A stretch of DNA of 25,440 bases, from positions 1 to 25,440 of the forward strand of contig JAMCVR010000258.1 in assembly GCA_023475455.1 (NCBI GenBank), in the 5' to 3' direction. Position 1 is the first letter of the stretch; every line of letters begins with the position of its first letter. The notes under the pieces are model-generated. The model saw only the letters and a list, made by a program, of their open reading frames with translations, ran no database searches and was not told where the DNA came from. Origin of the DNA: Thermoplasmatota archaeon (GTDB lineage Bacteria; Pseudomonadota; Gammaproteobacteria; Burkholderiales; Thiobacillaceae). The position numbers and the translations under genes are program-made. Below, one piece after another: positions 8,228-16,818 of this stretch.

Positions 8228-8499
8228 AAAGCCTGGCCGCGCTCCTGCTGCTTGCTCCCGCGCTGGCGTGGGCAGGCCCGGTTGCCGACGCGGAACGCGC
8301 GGCCGAGCGCGTGCTGATCGAGGAGAACGTGCTGACGGTCTACTTCACCGCCAATGACCAGGGCCGCCTGACCCTGCTGTTCGGCAAGCAGGTCGCCGAC
8401 TGGCAGATCGACGCCGTGCTGAAGAAGCTGGAAAAAGAACCCGCGATCCGGGGCGTGACGCACACCCGGGTCGACACCGATTACTGCCCCATCCGTTAA
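8224..8499 (+). CDS. Small exported protein of unknown function between dapC and dapD
   Basis: The GTG start at 8224 overlaps the dapC stop (GTGA), a typical translational coupling. The 91-residue product opens with a signal peptide ([18 protein letters not shown], likely cleaved after AWA), followed by about 73 mostly polar residues including [21 protein letters not shown] and VDTDYCPIR with one cysteine. It would be exported to the periplasm. I do not recognise the family. Its position between two mDAP-pathway genes suggests a cell-envelope role, which is inference only. A second, 5'-truncated copy lies at 10720-10914. Confidence 0.7.
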   Translation: MKSLAALLLLAPALAWAGPVADAERAAERVLIEENVLTVYFTANDQGRLTLLFGKQVADWQIDAVLKKLEKEPAIRGVTHTRVDTDYCPIR

Positions 8500-8525
8500 T
8501 TTCACTTCAACCACAGGAACCCATC

Positions 8526-9365
<840 letters not shown>

Positions 9366-9420
9366 TTCCGGGCTTTTCAAAGTTGATTGACTGCCCGCCC
9401 GACATCCTTTACACGTCGTC

Positions 9421-9440
9421 GTTCCGGCGAAAGCCGGAAC
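9421..9440. repeat. Palindromic hairpin element (copy 1)
   Basis: GTTCCGGC, loop GAAA, GCCGGAAC: a perfect 8-base stem with a GNRA tetraloop, embedded in GTC-GTTCCGG...AACCCAG. This resembles the dispersed GTCATTCCGGCGAAAGCCGGAAT-type repeats found in many proteobacterial intergenic regions. It lies 56 bases after dapD and may act as a transcript-stabilising or attenuating hairpin. It has no T-tract. Confidence 0.7.
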
Positions 9441-9524
9441 CCAGTTTGCCTGACTGGACACCGACTTCTGCCGGTGCGATGATATTTAAAAGGATTCGGG
9501 CTCGATCCGTTTCAAGGAGTGGCC

Positions 9525-9647
9525 ATGAAATCCAGACTCGTCGTCACCGCCCACCGCAAGACGCCGGGGCTGGCGGGGTGCCAGGAAAACCCAGTATCCG
9601 GCCACAAGCAACTGGTGCTGGTGTCCGAAGAACAGGCGCAGGCCTAA
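9525..9647 (+). CDS. Small ORF, 40 residues, unknown function (copy 1)
   Basis: The ATG at 9525 follows a good Shine-Dalgarno sequence (AAGGAG, 6 bases before). The 40-residue product starts MKSRLVVTAHRKTPGLAGC and is basic at first and acidic at the end (SEEQAQA). It has no membrane segment or recognised domain. It sits between dapD and the DUF4870 gene. It is supported only by the ribosome site and the complete short frame, so it remains tentative. Confidence 0.4.
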   Translation: MKSRLVVTAHRKTPGLAGCQENPVSGHKQLVLVSEEQAQA

Positions 9648-9773
9648 GCGAATGGGCGCCGCCAGCGGCAACGGCCCGCCCGTCTTCCTCAGCGCCCCAC
9701 TCTCCCGCCACCGCATCCAGGCATTGAATGCACTGGTACCGAAAATGATGCCCCTCCACGAGAAAGCACGCCC

Positions 9774-10127
9774 ATGAACCTGGATACCTCCCCCGTCTCC
9801 GACGAAAAACTCGCCAGCCTCAAAACCCTGACTACGGTCATCTATGCGCTTTACGCGCTGGCGCTGTTTTCCGGCCTCACCGCCATCGTCGCCATCGTGC
9901 TGAACTACATCAAGCGCGAGGAGGTCCAGGGCACCTGGCTGGAAAGCCACTTCCGCTGGCAGATCGGCACCTTCTGGTGGAGCGTGCTGTGGTGCGTCGT
10001 CGGCGCCCTCACCTGGGTCATCCTGATCGGCTGGATCGTGTGGGGCGTGACCTTCGTCTGGTTCGTCTACCGCATCGCCAAAGGCTGGCTCAACCTCAAC
10101 GAGCGCAAGCCGATGCCGGTTCAGTAA
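9774..10127 (+). CDS. DUF4870-type membrane protein (copy 1)
   Basis: A 117-residue protein with three hydrophobic segments: about residues 19-46 (VIYALYALALFSGLTAIVAIVLNYI), 67-82 (FWWSVLWCVVGALTWV) and 83-100 (ILIGWIVWGVTFVWFVYRI). The arrangement, with HFRWQIGTFWW before the second helix and RIAKGWLNLNERKPMP at the C-terminus, fits the DUF4870 family of small inner-membrane proteins of unknown role. It is identical to the copy at 12189-12542. It lies directly upstream of the L,D-transpeptidase, 50 bases away. No function should be inferred beyond membrane location. Confidence 0.8.
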   Translation: MNLDTSPVSDEKLASLKTLTTVIYALYALALFSGLTAIVAIVLNYIKREEVQGTWLESHFRWQIGTFWWSVLWCVVGALTWVILIGWIVWGVTFVWFVYRIAKGWLNLNERKPMPVQ

Positions 10128-10177
10128 CGGCGCGGCGGGCTCTGTCAGTCACACCGGCCATTCCGGGACGCGCATCG

Positions 10178-10732
10178 ATGAACACCCTGCTGGCACGTGC
10201 ATGCCGCCTTTGCGTCTGCCTGCTTGCGGGCCTCAGCCCGCCGGCCCTGGCCGAACTGCCGCCGCTTTCACACCAGGTGACCGGCGGCAACACCGACTAT
10301 GTCGTTCAGCCCGGTGATTTCCTGATTGCCATCGGCGCCCGCTTCGGCCTCCCGCCGACCCTGCTGGCGCGGGACAACGCCGTTCCCTACGAGGCGCCCA
10401 TCCGCCCCGGCCAGCGCTTCCGCATCCACAATCCCCACATCGTGCCGGCGGCGCTCGACGACGGCATCCTCATCAACCTCCCGCAGCGCATGCTGTTCCA
10501 TTTCAGCCGGGGCACGCTGCTGGCCGCCTATCCCGTCGGCCTCGGCAAGCCCACCTGGCCCACGCCGACAGGCGAATTCAGGATCGTCACTCGGGAGACC
10601 AACAAGACCTGGAAGGTGCCCAAATCCATCCAGGAGGAAATGCGCCGCGAGGGGAAAATCGTGCGTGAGAAAGTGCCGCCCGGCCCCGACAACCCGCTCG
10701 GCACCCACTGGCTCGGGCTGAGCGCGTGCTGA
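10178..10732 (+). pseudogene. L,D-transpeptidase, truncated copy lacking the active site
   Basis: This is identical to the first 182 codons of the intact gene at 12593. After GTHWLGLS the sequence jumps at 10720-10723 into the small exported protein gene, adding Ala-Cys and then TGA. The signal peptide and the LysM-like region (about residues 39-84) are kept, but the catalytic His189 and the SHGC motif (Cys205) are lost. If expressed, the product would be an exported LysM protein without transpeptidase activity. It is created by the junction of duplication 3. Confidence 0.85.
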
Positions 10733-10914
10733 TCGAGGAGAACGTGCTGACGGTCTACTTCACCGCCAATGACCAGGGCCGCCTGACCCTGCTGTTCGGC
10801 AAGCAGGTCGCCGACTGGCAGATCGACGCCGTGCTGAAGAAGCTGGAAAAAGAACCCGCGATCCGGGGCGTGACGCACACCCGGGTCGACACCGATTACT
10901 GCCCCATCCGTTAA
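10720..10914 (+). pseudogene. 5'-truncated copy of the small exported protein gene
   Basis: It carries the last ~64 codons of the 91-residue protein at 8224-8499, without the start and signal peptide. An in-frame GTG at 10726 could start a 62-residue cytosolic fragment, but no ribosome site was placed there by the rearrangement. It is a junction product of duplication 3. Confidence 0.8.
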
Positions 10915-10940
10915 TTTCACTTCAACCACAGGAACCCATC

Positions 10941-11780
<840 letters not shown>

Positions 11781-11835
11781 TTCCGGGCTTTTCAAAGTTG
11801 ATTGACTGCCCGCCCGACATCCTTTACACGTCGTC

Positions 11836-11855
11836 GTTCCGGCGAAAGCCGGAAC
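11836..11855. repeat. Palindromic hairpin element (copy 2)
   Basis: Same GTTCCGGC-GAAA-GCCGGAAC hairpin as at 9421-9440, carried along by duplication 3. Confidence 0.7.
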
Positions 11856-11939
11856 CCAGTTTGCCTGACTGGACACCGACTTCTGCCGGTGCGATGATAT
11901 TTAAAAGGATTCGGGCTCGATCCGTTTCAAGGAGTGGCC

Positions 11940-12062
11940 ATGAAATCCAGACTCGTCGTCACCGCCCACCGCAAGACGCCGGGGCTGGCGGGGTGCCAGG
12001 AAAACCCAGTATCCGGCCACAAGCAACTGGTGCTGGTGTCCGAAGAACAGGCGCAGGCCTAA
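11940..12062 (+). CDS. Small ORF, 40 residues, unknown function (copy 2)
   Basis: Identical to 9525-9647, including the AAGGAG ribosome site. Tentative for the same reasons. Confidence 0.38.
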   Translation: MKSRLVVTAHRKTPGLAGCQENPVSGHKQLVLVSEEQAQA

Positions 12063-12188
12063 GCGAATGGGCGCCGCCAGCGGCAACGGCCCGCCCGTCT
12101 TCCTCAGCGCCCCACTCTCCCGCCACCGCATCCAGGCATTGAATGCACTGGTACCGAAAATGATGCCCCTCCACGAGAAAGCACGCCC

Positions 12189-12542
12189 ATGAACCTGGAT
12201 ACCTCCCCCGTCTCCGACGAAAAACTCGCCAGCCTCAAAACCCTGACTACGGTCATCTATGCGCTTTACGCGCTGGCGCTGTTTTCCGGCCTCACCGCCA
12301 TCGTCGCCATCGTGCTGAACTACATCAAGCGCGAGGAGGTCCAGGGCACCTGGCTGGAAAGCCACTTCCGCTGGCAGATCGGCACCTTCTGGTGGAGCGT
12401 GCTGTGGTGCGTCGTCGGCGCCCTCACCTGGGTCATCCTGATCGGCTGGATCGTGTGGGGCGTGACCTTCGTCTGGTTCGTCTACCGCATCGCCAAAGGC
12501 TGGCTCAACCTCAACGAGCGCAAGCCGATGCCGGTTCAGTAA
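12189..12542 (+). CDS. DUF4870-type membrane protein (copy 2)
   Basis: The 117-residue product is identical to the one at 9774-10127, with the same three membrane segments. This copy sits ahead of the intact L,D-transpeptidase gene, the arrangement expected in the ancestral single-copy locus. Confidence 0.78.
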   Translation: MNLDTSPVSDEKLASLKTLTTVIYALYALALFSGLTAIVAIVLNYIKREEVQGTWLESHFRWQIGTFWWSVLWCVVGALTWVILIGWIVWGVTFVWFVYRIAKGWLNLNERKPMPVQ

Positions 12543-12592
12543 CGGCGCGGCGGGCTCTGTCAGTCACACCGGCCATTCCGGGACGCGCATCG

Positions 12593-13513
12593 ATGAACAC
12601 CCTGCTGGCACGTGCATGCCGCCTTTGCGTCTGCCTGCTTGCGGGCCTCAGCCCGCCGGCCCTGGCCGAACTGCCGCCGCTTTCACACCAGGTGACCGGC
12701 GGCAACACCGACTATGTCGTTCAGCCCGGTGATTTCCTGATTGCCATCGGCGCCCGCTTCGGCCTCCCGCCGACCCTGCTGGCGCGGGACAACGCCGTTC
12801 CCTACGAGGCGCCCATCCGCCCCGGCCAGCGCTTCCGCATCCACAATCCCCACATCGTGCCGGCGGCGCTCGACGACGGCATCCTCATCAACCTCCCGCA
12901 GCGCATGCTGTTCCATTTCAGCCGGGGCACGCTGCTGGCCGCCTATCCCGTCGGCCTCGGCAAGCCCACCTGGCCCACGCCGACAGGCGAATTCAGGATC
13001 GTCACTCGGGAGACCAACAAGACCTGGAAGGTGCCCAAATCCATCCAGGAGGAAATGCGCCGCGAGGGGAAAATCGTGCGTGAGAAAGTGCCGCCCGGCC
13101 CCGACAACCCGCTCGGCACCCACTGGCTCGGGCTGAGCCTGCGGGGCTATGGCATCCACGGCACCATCGCGCCGTCGAGCGTGTACCATTTCCAGAGCCA
13201 CGGCTGCATCCGCCTGCATCCGGACGACATCGCCGAACTTTTCGGGCGGGTGAAAGTCGGAACGCCGGGCCGCCTCGTCTACCAGCCCGTCCTGCTGGCC
13301 GTCGTCGAGGACGGCCGCATCCTGCTCGAAGTCCATCGCGACGTCTACAATAAGGGAGTCGACCCGGCGCAGATCGTTCGCGGCTTGGCGGAAGCCCATG
13401 GCCTGAGCCAGGCCATCGACTGGCCCGCGGTGGAGGCAGTAATCGCCGCGCAGGACGGCCTGGCACGGGAAGTGGGCCGCCGGACGCGCAACGGCACGCA
13501 AGGGGAACCATGA
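12593..13513 (+). CDS. L,D-transpeptidase (YkuD domain) with LysM-like module, intact
   Basis: A 306-residue periplasmic enzyme that would form mDAP-mDAP (3-3) peptidoglycan cross-links or attach proteins to peptidoglycan. A signal peptide (residues 1-25, ending PPALA) is followed by a LysM-like module (TDYVVQPGDFLIAIGARFGLPP to RPGQRFRI, about 39-84) and the YkuD catalytic domain (about 95-235), with IHGTIAPSS (His189) and SHGCIRL (catalytic Cys205), then a C-terminal tail of about 70 residues. The start at 12593 is chosen because it gives the signal peptide; the frame is open further upstream but only as an overlap with the DUF4870 gene. Its TGA overlaps the ATG of the MepK-like gene (ATGA). 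The pairing recalls ldtD-mepK of E. coli. The choice between cross-linking and protein-anchoring activity is not readable here. Confidence 0.92.
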   Translation: MNTLLARACRLCVCLLAGLSPPALAELPPLSHQVTGGNTDYVVQPGDFLIAIGARFGLPPTLLARDNAVPYEAPIRPGQRFRIHNPHIVPAALDDGILINLPQRMLFHFSRGTLLAAYPVGLGKPTWPTPTGEFRIVTRETNKTWKVPKSIQEEMRREGKIVREKVPPGPDNPLGTHWLGLSLRGYGIHGTIAPSSVYHFQSHGCIRLHPDDIAELFGRVKVGTPGRLVYQPVLLAVVEDGRILLEVHRDVYNKGVDPAQIVRGLAEAHGLSQAIDWPAVEAVIAAQDGLAREVGRRTRNGTQGEP

Positions 13514-14820
13514 AGCACGCAATCAACCGACGCAGCTTTCTCAAACTGGGCCTGCTTGCCGCCGCGCTGCAGCGGCCGGCGTTCGCCGGCCAGAAACTGC
13601 CCGCGGGCGAGCGCCGGCTCGGCCTGCACAACCTGCATACCGGAGAAAAGGTCGACCTGCCCTACTGGATCGAAGGCGACTATGTGGCGGAATCCCTCGC
13701 CGACATCAACCGCGTCCTGCGCGACCACCGCACCGGCCAGGTGGCCGCCATCGACACCCGGCTGCTCGACCTGCTCCATCGCATCCATGCTGCAATGGGA
13801 AGCGCCCATCCGTTCGAAGTGATTTCCGGCTACCGTTCGCCCGCCAGCAACCTGATGCTGGCGGAAAACACCGCCGGCGTCGCCAGGCGCAGCCTGCACA
13901 TGGACGGCAAAGCCATCGACGTCCGCCTGCCCGGCATTGCCCTGGCCGACCTGCGCCAGGCCGGGCTCATGCAGCGAAGCGGCGGCGTGGGCTACTACCC
14001 GAAGTCCAATTTCGTGCATCCGGACGACATCGCCGAACTTTTCGGGCGGGTGAAAGTCGGAACGCCGGGCCGCCTCGTCTACCAGCCCGTCCTGCTGGCC
14101 GTCGTCGAGGACGGCCGCATCCTGCTCGAAGTCCATCGCGACGTCTACAATAAGGGAGTCGACCCGGCGCAGATCGTTCGCGGCTTGGCGGAAGCCCATG
14201 GCCTGAGCCAGGCCATCGACTGGCCCGCGGTGGAGGCAGTAATCGCCGCGCAGGACGGCCTGGCACGGGAAGTGGGCCGCCGGACGCGCAACGGCACGCA
14301 AGGGGAACCATGAAGCACGCAATCAACCGACGCAGCTTTCTCAAACTGGGCCTGCTTGCCGCCGCGCTGCAGCGGCCGGCGTTCGCCGGCCAGAAACTGC
14401 CCGCGGGCGAGCGCCGGCTCGGCCTGCACAACCTGCATACCGGAGAAAAGGTCGACCTGCCCTACTGGATCGAAGGCGACTATGTGGCGGAATCCCTCGC
14501 CGACATCAACCGCGTCCTGCGCGACCACCGCACCGGCCAGGTGGCCGCCATCGACACCCGGCTGCTCGACCTGCTCCATCGCATCCATGCTGCAATGGGA
14601 AGCGCCCATCCGTTCGAAGTGATTTCCGGCTACCGTTCGCCCGCCAGCAACCTGATGCTGGCGGAAAACACCGCCGGCGTCGCCAGGCGCAGCCTGCACA
14701 TGGACGGCAAAGCCATCGACGTCCGCCTGCCCGGCATTGCCCTGGCCGACCTGCGCCAGGCCGGGCTCATGCAGCGAAGCGGCGGCGTGGGCTACTACCC
14801 GAAGTCCAATTTCGTGCATC
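13215..14820. repeat. Tandem duplication 4 (period 800): transpeptidase 3' end plus MepK-like gene
   Basis: Bases 13215-14020 match 14015-14820. The copies share 6 bases (TGCATC, 14015-14020) at the junction. The unit holds the last ~100 codons of the L,D-transpeptidase gene and the first 170 codons of the MepK-like gene. The period of 800 is not a multiple of three, yet the two reading frames happen to line up at the junction, which produces a fused ORF. Confidence 0.97.
13510..14313 (+). CDS. Chimeric ORF: MepK-like peptidase fused to the C-terminus of the L,D-transpeptidase
   Basis: Residues 1-170 are the MepK-like protein (Tat-type signal NRRSFLK, catalytic SLHMDGKAIDVRL and the third metal ligand in NFVH). 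From residue 171 (PDDIAELFGRV) the ORF continues in frame as the last ~97 residues of the L,D-transpeptidase, downstream of its active site. All three presumed zinc ligands (His130, Asp137, His170) survive, but the normal tail LDVGRVRTWGA is replaced. It is a direct product of the duplication 4 junction rather than a recognised domain architecture, and it should be annotated as a chimera unless the junction is confirmed in reads. Confidence 0.75.
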   Translation: MKHAINRRSFLKLGLLAAALQRPAFAGQKLPAGERRLGLHNLHTGEKVDLPYWIEGDYVAESLADINRVLRDHRTGQVAAIDTRLLDLLHRIHAAMGSAHPFEVISGYRSPASNLMLAENTAGVARRSLHMDGKAIDVRLPGIALADLRQAGLMQRSGGVGYYPKSNFVHPDDIAELFGRVKVGTPGRLVYQPVLLAVVEDGRILLEVHRDVYNKGVDPAQIVRGLAEAHGLSQAIDWPAVEAVIAAQDGLAREVGRRTRNGTQGEP

Positions 14821-14855
14821 TGGACGTGGGACGCGTGCGCACCTGGGGAGCCTGA
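14310..14855 (+). CDS. YcbK/MepK-like LD-endopeptidase (DUF882, M15 fold), intact
   Basis: A 181-residue exported zinc peptidase of the DUF882/peptidase M15 type. In E. coli, MepK cuts mDAP-mDAP cross-links, the bonds that L,D-transpeptidases make. The N-terminus MKHAINRRSFLKLGLLAAAL is a twin-arginine signal (RRSFLK), with likely cleavage after AFA. Further on come HPFEVISGYRSPASN, SLHMDGKAIDVRL (His130, Asp137) and NFVHLDVGRVRTWGA (His170), the expected Zn-binding set. ATG overlaps the preceding stop (ATGA). In the single-copy layout it directly follows the L,D-transpeptidase, the same partnership as ldtD-mepK, so maker and cutter of 3-3 links are co-expressed. The exact bond cut is inference from the family. 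Confidence 0.9.
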   Translation: MKHAINRRSFLKLGLLAAALQRPAFAGQKLPAGERRLGLHNLHTGEKVDLPYWIEGDYVAESLADINRVLRDHRTGQVAAIDTRLLDLLHRIHAAMGSAHPFEVISGYRSPASNLMLAENTAGVARRSLHMDGKAIDVRLPGIALADLRQAGLMQRSGGVGYYPKSNFVHLDVGRVRTWGA

Positions 14856-15043
14856 CCAGTCTCCCGCAAGGGGTTCGCCCCGGCTGCCTGATGCGGCCTC
14901 CCGCTTGAAGCCGCGCGTCTCCCTGAAAATGAAGTTCGCCCACCAGCGAACCGTCTATATTTGAATTCGGCAGGCATCATTGCCACGCGAGGGACGTTCC
15001 GCATGCGGGATGCCCCTCACCTTCAACGACAGAGGACGAAAAC
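14856..15043. other. Intergenic region between MepK-like and DUF2934 genes
   Basis: This 188-base gap holds a small GGGG-TTCG-CCCC hairpin near 14873-14884 without a T-tract, and an AT-rich TATATTTGAATTC stretch near 14956-14968 that could be a -10 region for the next gene. The -35 is unconvincing. AGAGGA about 8 bases before 15044 is a plausible ribosome site. Confidence 0.35.
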
Positions 15044-15400
15044 ATGGCCAGACAGACACGCACACCGGTTGACCCGCACAATGATCCCGACATTACCTGG
15101 CGAGGGGGCTTCAGCCTTGAGCAGCGCGAGGCGTTGATACGCGAGGCCGCCTACTCCCGTTACGCGCGGCGTGGCTACGCTCCCGGGCATGACCTGGATG
15201 ACTGGCTTGCGGCGGAAGCCGAGATTGAGCGCATCGCGCCCGAACCGCCGGAATTCCCGCCGGACCTCGAGGTGCAGCAGAGCAGCGTCCACGGCGCCGG
15301 CAAGGACGACGAATTGAAGCGGATCATCAGGCAGCATCCGCAAAAGGCCATCCCCCAGATCGAGAGCGTGGAGCCGGAAAAGGCGCCGTTCAGGGAATAA
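15044..15400 (+). CDS. DUF2934 domain protein (copy 1, complete)
   Basis: A 118-residue soluble protein. Residues about 26-62 (EQREALIREAAYSRYARRGYAPGHDLDDWLAAEAEIE) match the DUF2934 domain, a short helical module common in Proteobacteria and of unknown function. The rest is Pro/Glu-rich and charged, probably disordered, with ELKRIIRQHPQKAIPQIES near the C-terminus. A ribosome-site-like AGAGGA precedes the ATG. Another small gene follows after 39 bases. I cannot give a function. Its first 15 codons are unique; the rest is repeated at 16226-16538. Confidence 0.75.
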   Translation: MARQTRTPVDPHNDPDITWRGGFSLEQREALIREAAYSRYARRGYAPGHDLDDWLAAEAEIERIAPEPPEFPPDLEVQQSSVHGAGKDDELKRIIRQHPQKAIPQIESVEPEKAPFRE

Positions 15401-15439
15401 GGCCGGGAACCATAGCCCTCTCCCATAGAAAGCACCATC

Positions 15440-15667
15440 ATGACCAACCATGTGGCCCAGGTCGGCGCCCCCGACCCCGAACTCAGGACCTCGCCCATCT
15501 TCGACGAGTATGAAGACATCTCGCTCGACCTGGAACTCGAAACCGGCGCCTGCTATTTCAACAACGCTGTCTATCCGGTGGGTCAGTACCTGCGGAGCGG
15601 CAGCGAACTGCTGCATTGCGAGGAGCGCGGCATATGGGTGCGCAAAGGGGAAATGCGGCCGGAGTAA
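15440..15667 (+). CDS. Small protein of unknown function, 75 residues (copy 1)
   Basis: Starts MTNHVAQVGAPDPELRTSP and is strongly acidic in the middle (FDEYEDISLDLELETG), with CYFNNAVYPVGQYLRSGSELLHCEERGIWVRKGEMRPE after it. Two cysteines frame the segment CYFNNAVY...LLHCEERG. It has no signal peptide or membrane segment. It follows the DUF2934 gene by 39 bases and faces the CapA-like gene, whose 3' end is 13 bases away. I do not recognise the family. The ribosome site is weak. Confidence 0.6.
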   Translation: MTNHVAQVGAPDPELRTSPIFDEYEDISLDLELETGACYFNNAVYPVGQYLRSGSELLHCEERGIWVRKGEMRPE

Positions 15668-15680
15668 TCCCGGCCTGTAT

Positions 15681-16227
15681 TCACCACCGAAGCGCCAACA
15701 CGCCGTTCCGGCCCGCCACCACCCGGCTGCCGAGAGGGCGGCATTCCCGGTCCAGCCGGTCGCGCAGCCAGCGGGCGTCCTTTTCCGAAGCACGGTTGAG
15801 CCGGAAGCGCCGCGTCTGCATGGGAATCATCTGCAGGCGCAACAGTTTGCCGCTGGCCGGATCCACGTCCAGAAAATACATCAGGCCCAGGTCGCCCCGA
15901 TACGCCTCGTAGCCGCTGATGCCCTCGTAGTCGTTGAGGAAGTCTCCGCAGCCGTAAAGGATGGGCCGGCCGCGATACACCTCGATGCCCATGGGGTGAT
16001 GCGATGAGTGGCCGTGCACCACGTCCACGCCGCACCGGTCGATGAGTCCGCGGGCGAAGGACTGATGGGGCACGGGCACCGCGTAGCCCCAGTTCCCGCC
16101 CCAATGGAGGGAGGCCACCGCCACCTCCCCCGGGCACTTGATCGCCGCCACCTGCGCGGCAATCCGCCGCAGGGTCGCGTCCGATAAATCCGGCAGAAGA
16201 TTCACCCCTGGAAGGCCCGCGGCTGCG
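15681..16227 (-). pseudogene. 3' fragment of the CapA-like gene
   Basis: Carries about residues 190-371 of the CapA-like protein (VNLLPDLSDATLRRIAAQV onward to LALRW), including HWGGNWG and VHGHSSHHPMG, but neither the start nor the GDVMTGR, NLE and NNH metal motifs. Upstream of 16227 the minus strand reads through the antisense of the DUF2934 gene, so the longer open frame to 16931 is not a real gene. It is a leftover of duplication 5. Confidence 0.85.
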
Positions 16228-16538
16228 ACATTACCTGGCGAGGGGGCTTCAGCCTTGAGCAGCGCGAGGCGTTGATACGCGAGGCCGCCTACTCCCGTTA
16301 CGCGCGGCGTGGCTACGCTCCCGGGCATGACCTGGATGACTGGCTTGCGGCGGAAGCCGAGATTGAGCGCATCGCGCCCGAACCGCCGGAATTCCCGCCG
16401 GACCTCGAGGTGCAGCAGAGCAGCGTCCACGGCGCCGGCAAGGACGACGAATTGAAGCGGATCATCAGGCAGCATCCGCAAAAGGCCATCCCCCAGATCG
16501 AGAGCGTGGAGCCGGAAAAGGCGCCGTTCAGGGAATAA
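16226..16538 (+). pseudogene. 5'-truncated copy of the DUF2934 gene
   Basis: Identical to 15088-15400 but without the first 15 codons or the upstream region. An in-frame TTG at 16272 would give an 88-residue protein that still contains most of the DUF2934 segment. No promoter or ribosome site accompanies it: the upstream sequence is antisense to capA. Confidence 0.75.
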
Positions 16539-16577
16539 GGCCGGGAACCATAGCCCTCTCCCATAGAAAGCACCATC

Positions 16578-16805
16578 ATGACCAACCATGTGGCCCAGGT
16601 CGGCGCCCCCGACCCCGAACTCAGGACCTCGCCCATCTTCGACGAGTATGAAGACATCTCGCTCGACCTGGAACTCGAAACCGGCGCCTGCTATTTCAAC
16701 AACGCTGTCTATCCGGTGGGTCAGTACCTGCGGAGCGGCAGCGAACTGCTGCATTGCGAGGAGCGCGGCATATGGGTGCGCAAAGGGGAAATGCGGCCGG
16801 AGTAA
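16578..16805 (+). CDS. Small protein of unknown function, 75 residues (copy 2)
   Basis: Identical to 15440-15667. Here it converges on the intact CapA-like gene (gap 13 bases), the arrangement expected in the single-copy locus. Confidence 0.55.
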   Translation: MTNHVAQVGAPDPELRTSPIFDEYEDISLDLELETGACYFNNAVYPVGQYLRSGSELLHCEERGIWVRKGEMRPE

Positions 16806-16818
16806 TCCCGGCCTGTAT

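Noticed and set aside
13510..14313. A new bifunctional peptidoglycan enzyme
   Set aside because: The fused part of the transpeptidase lies after its catalytic Cys and adds no active site; the fusion point coincides exactly with a duplication junction.
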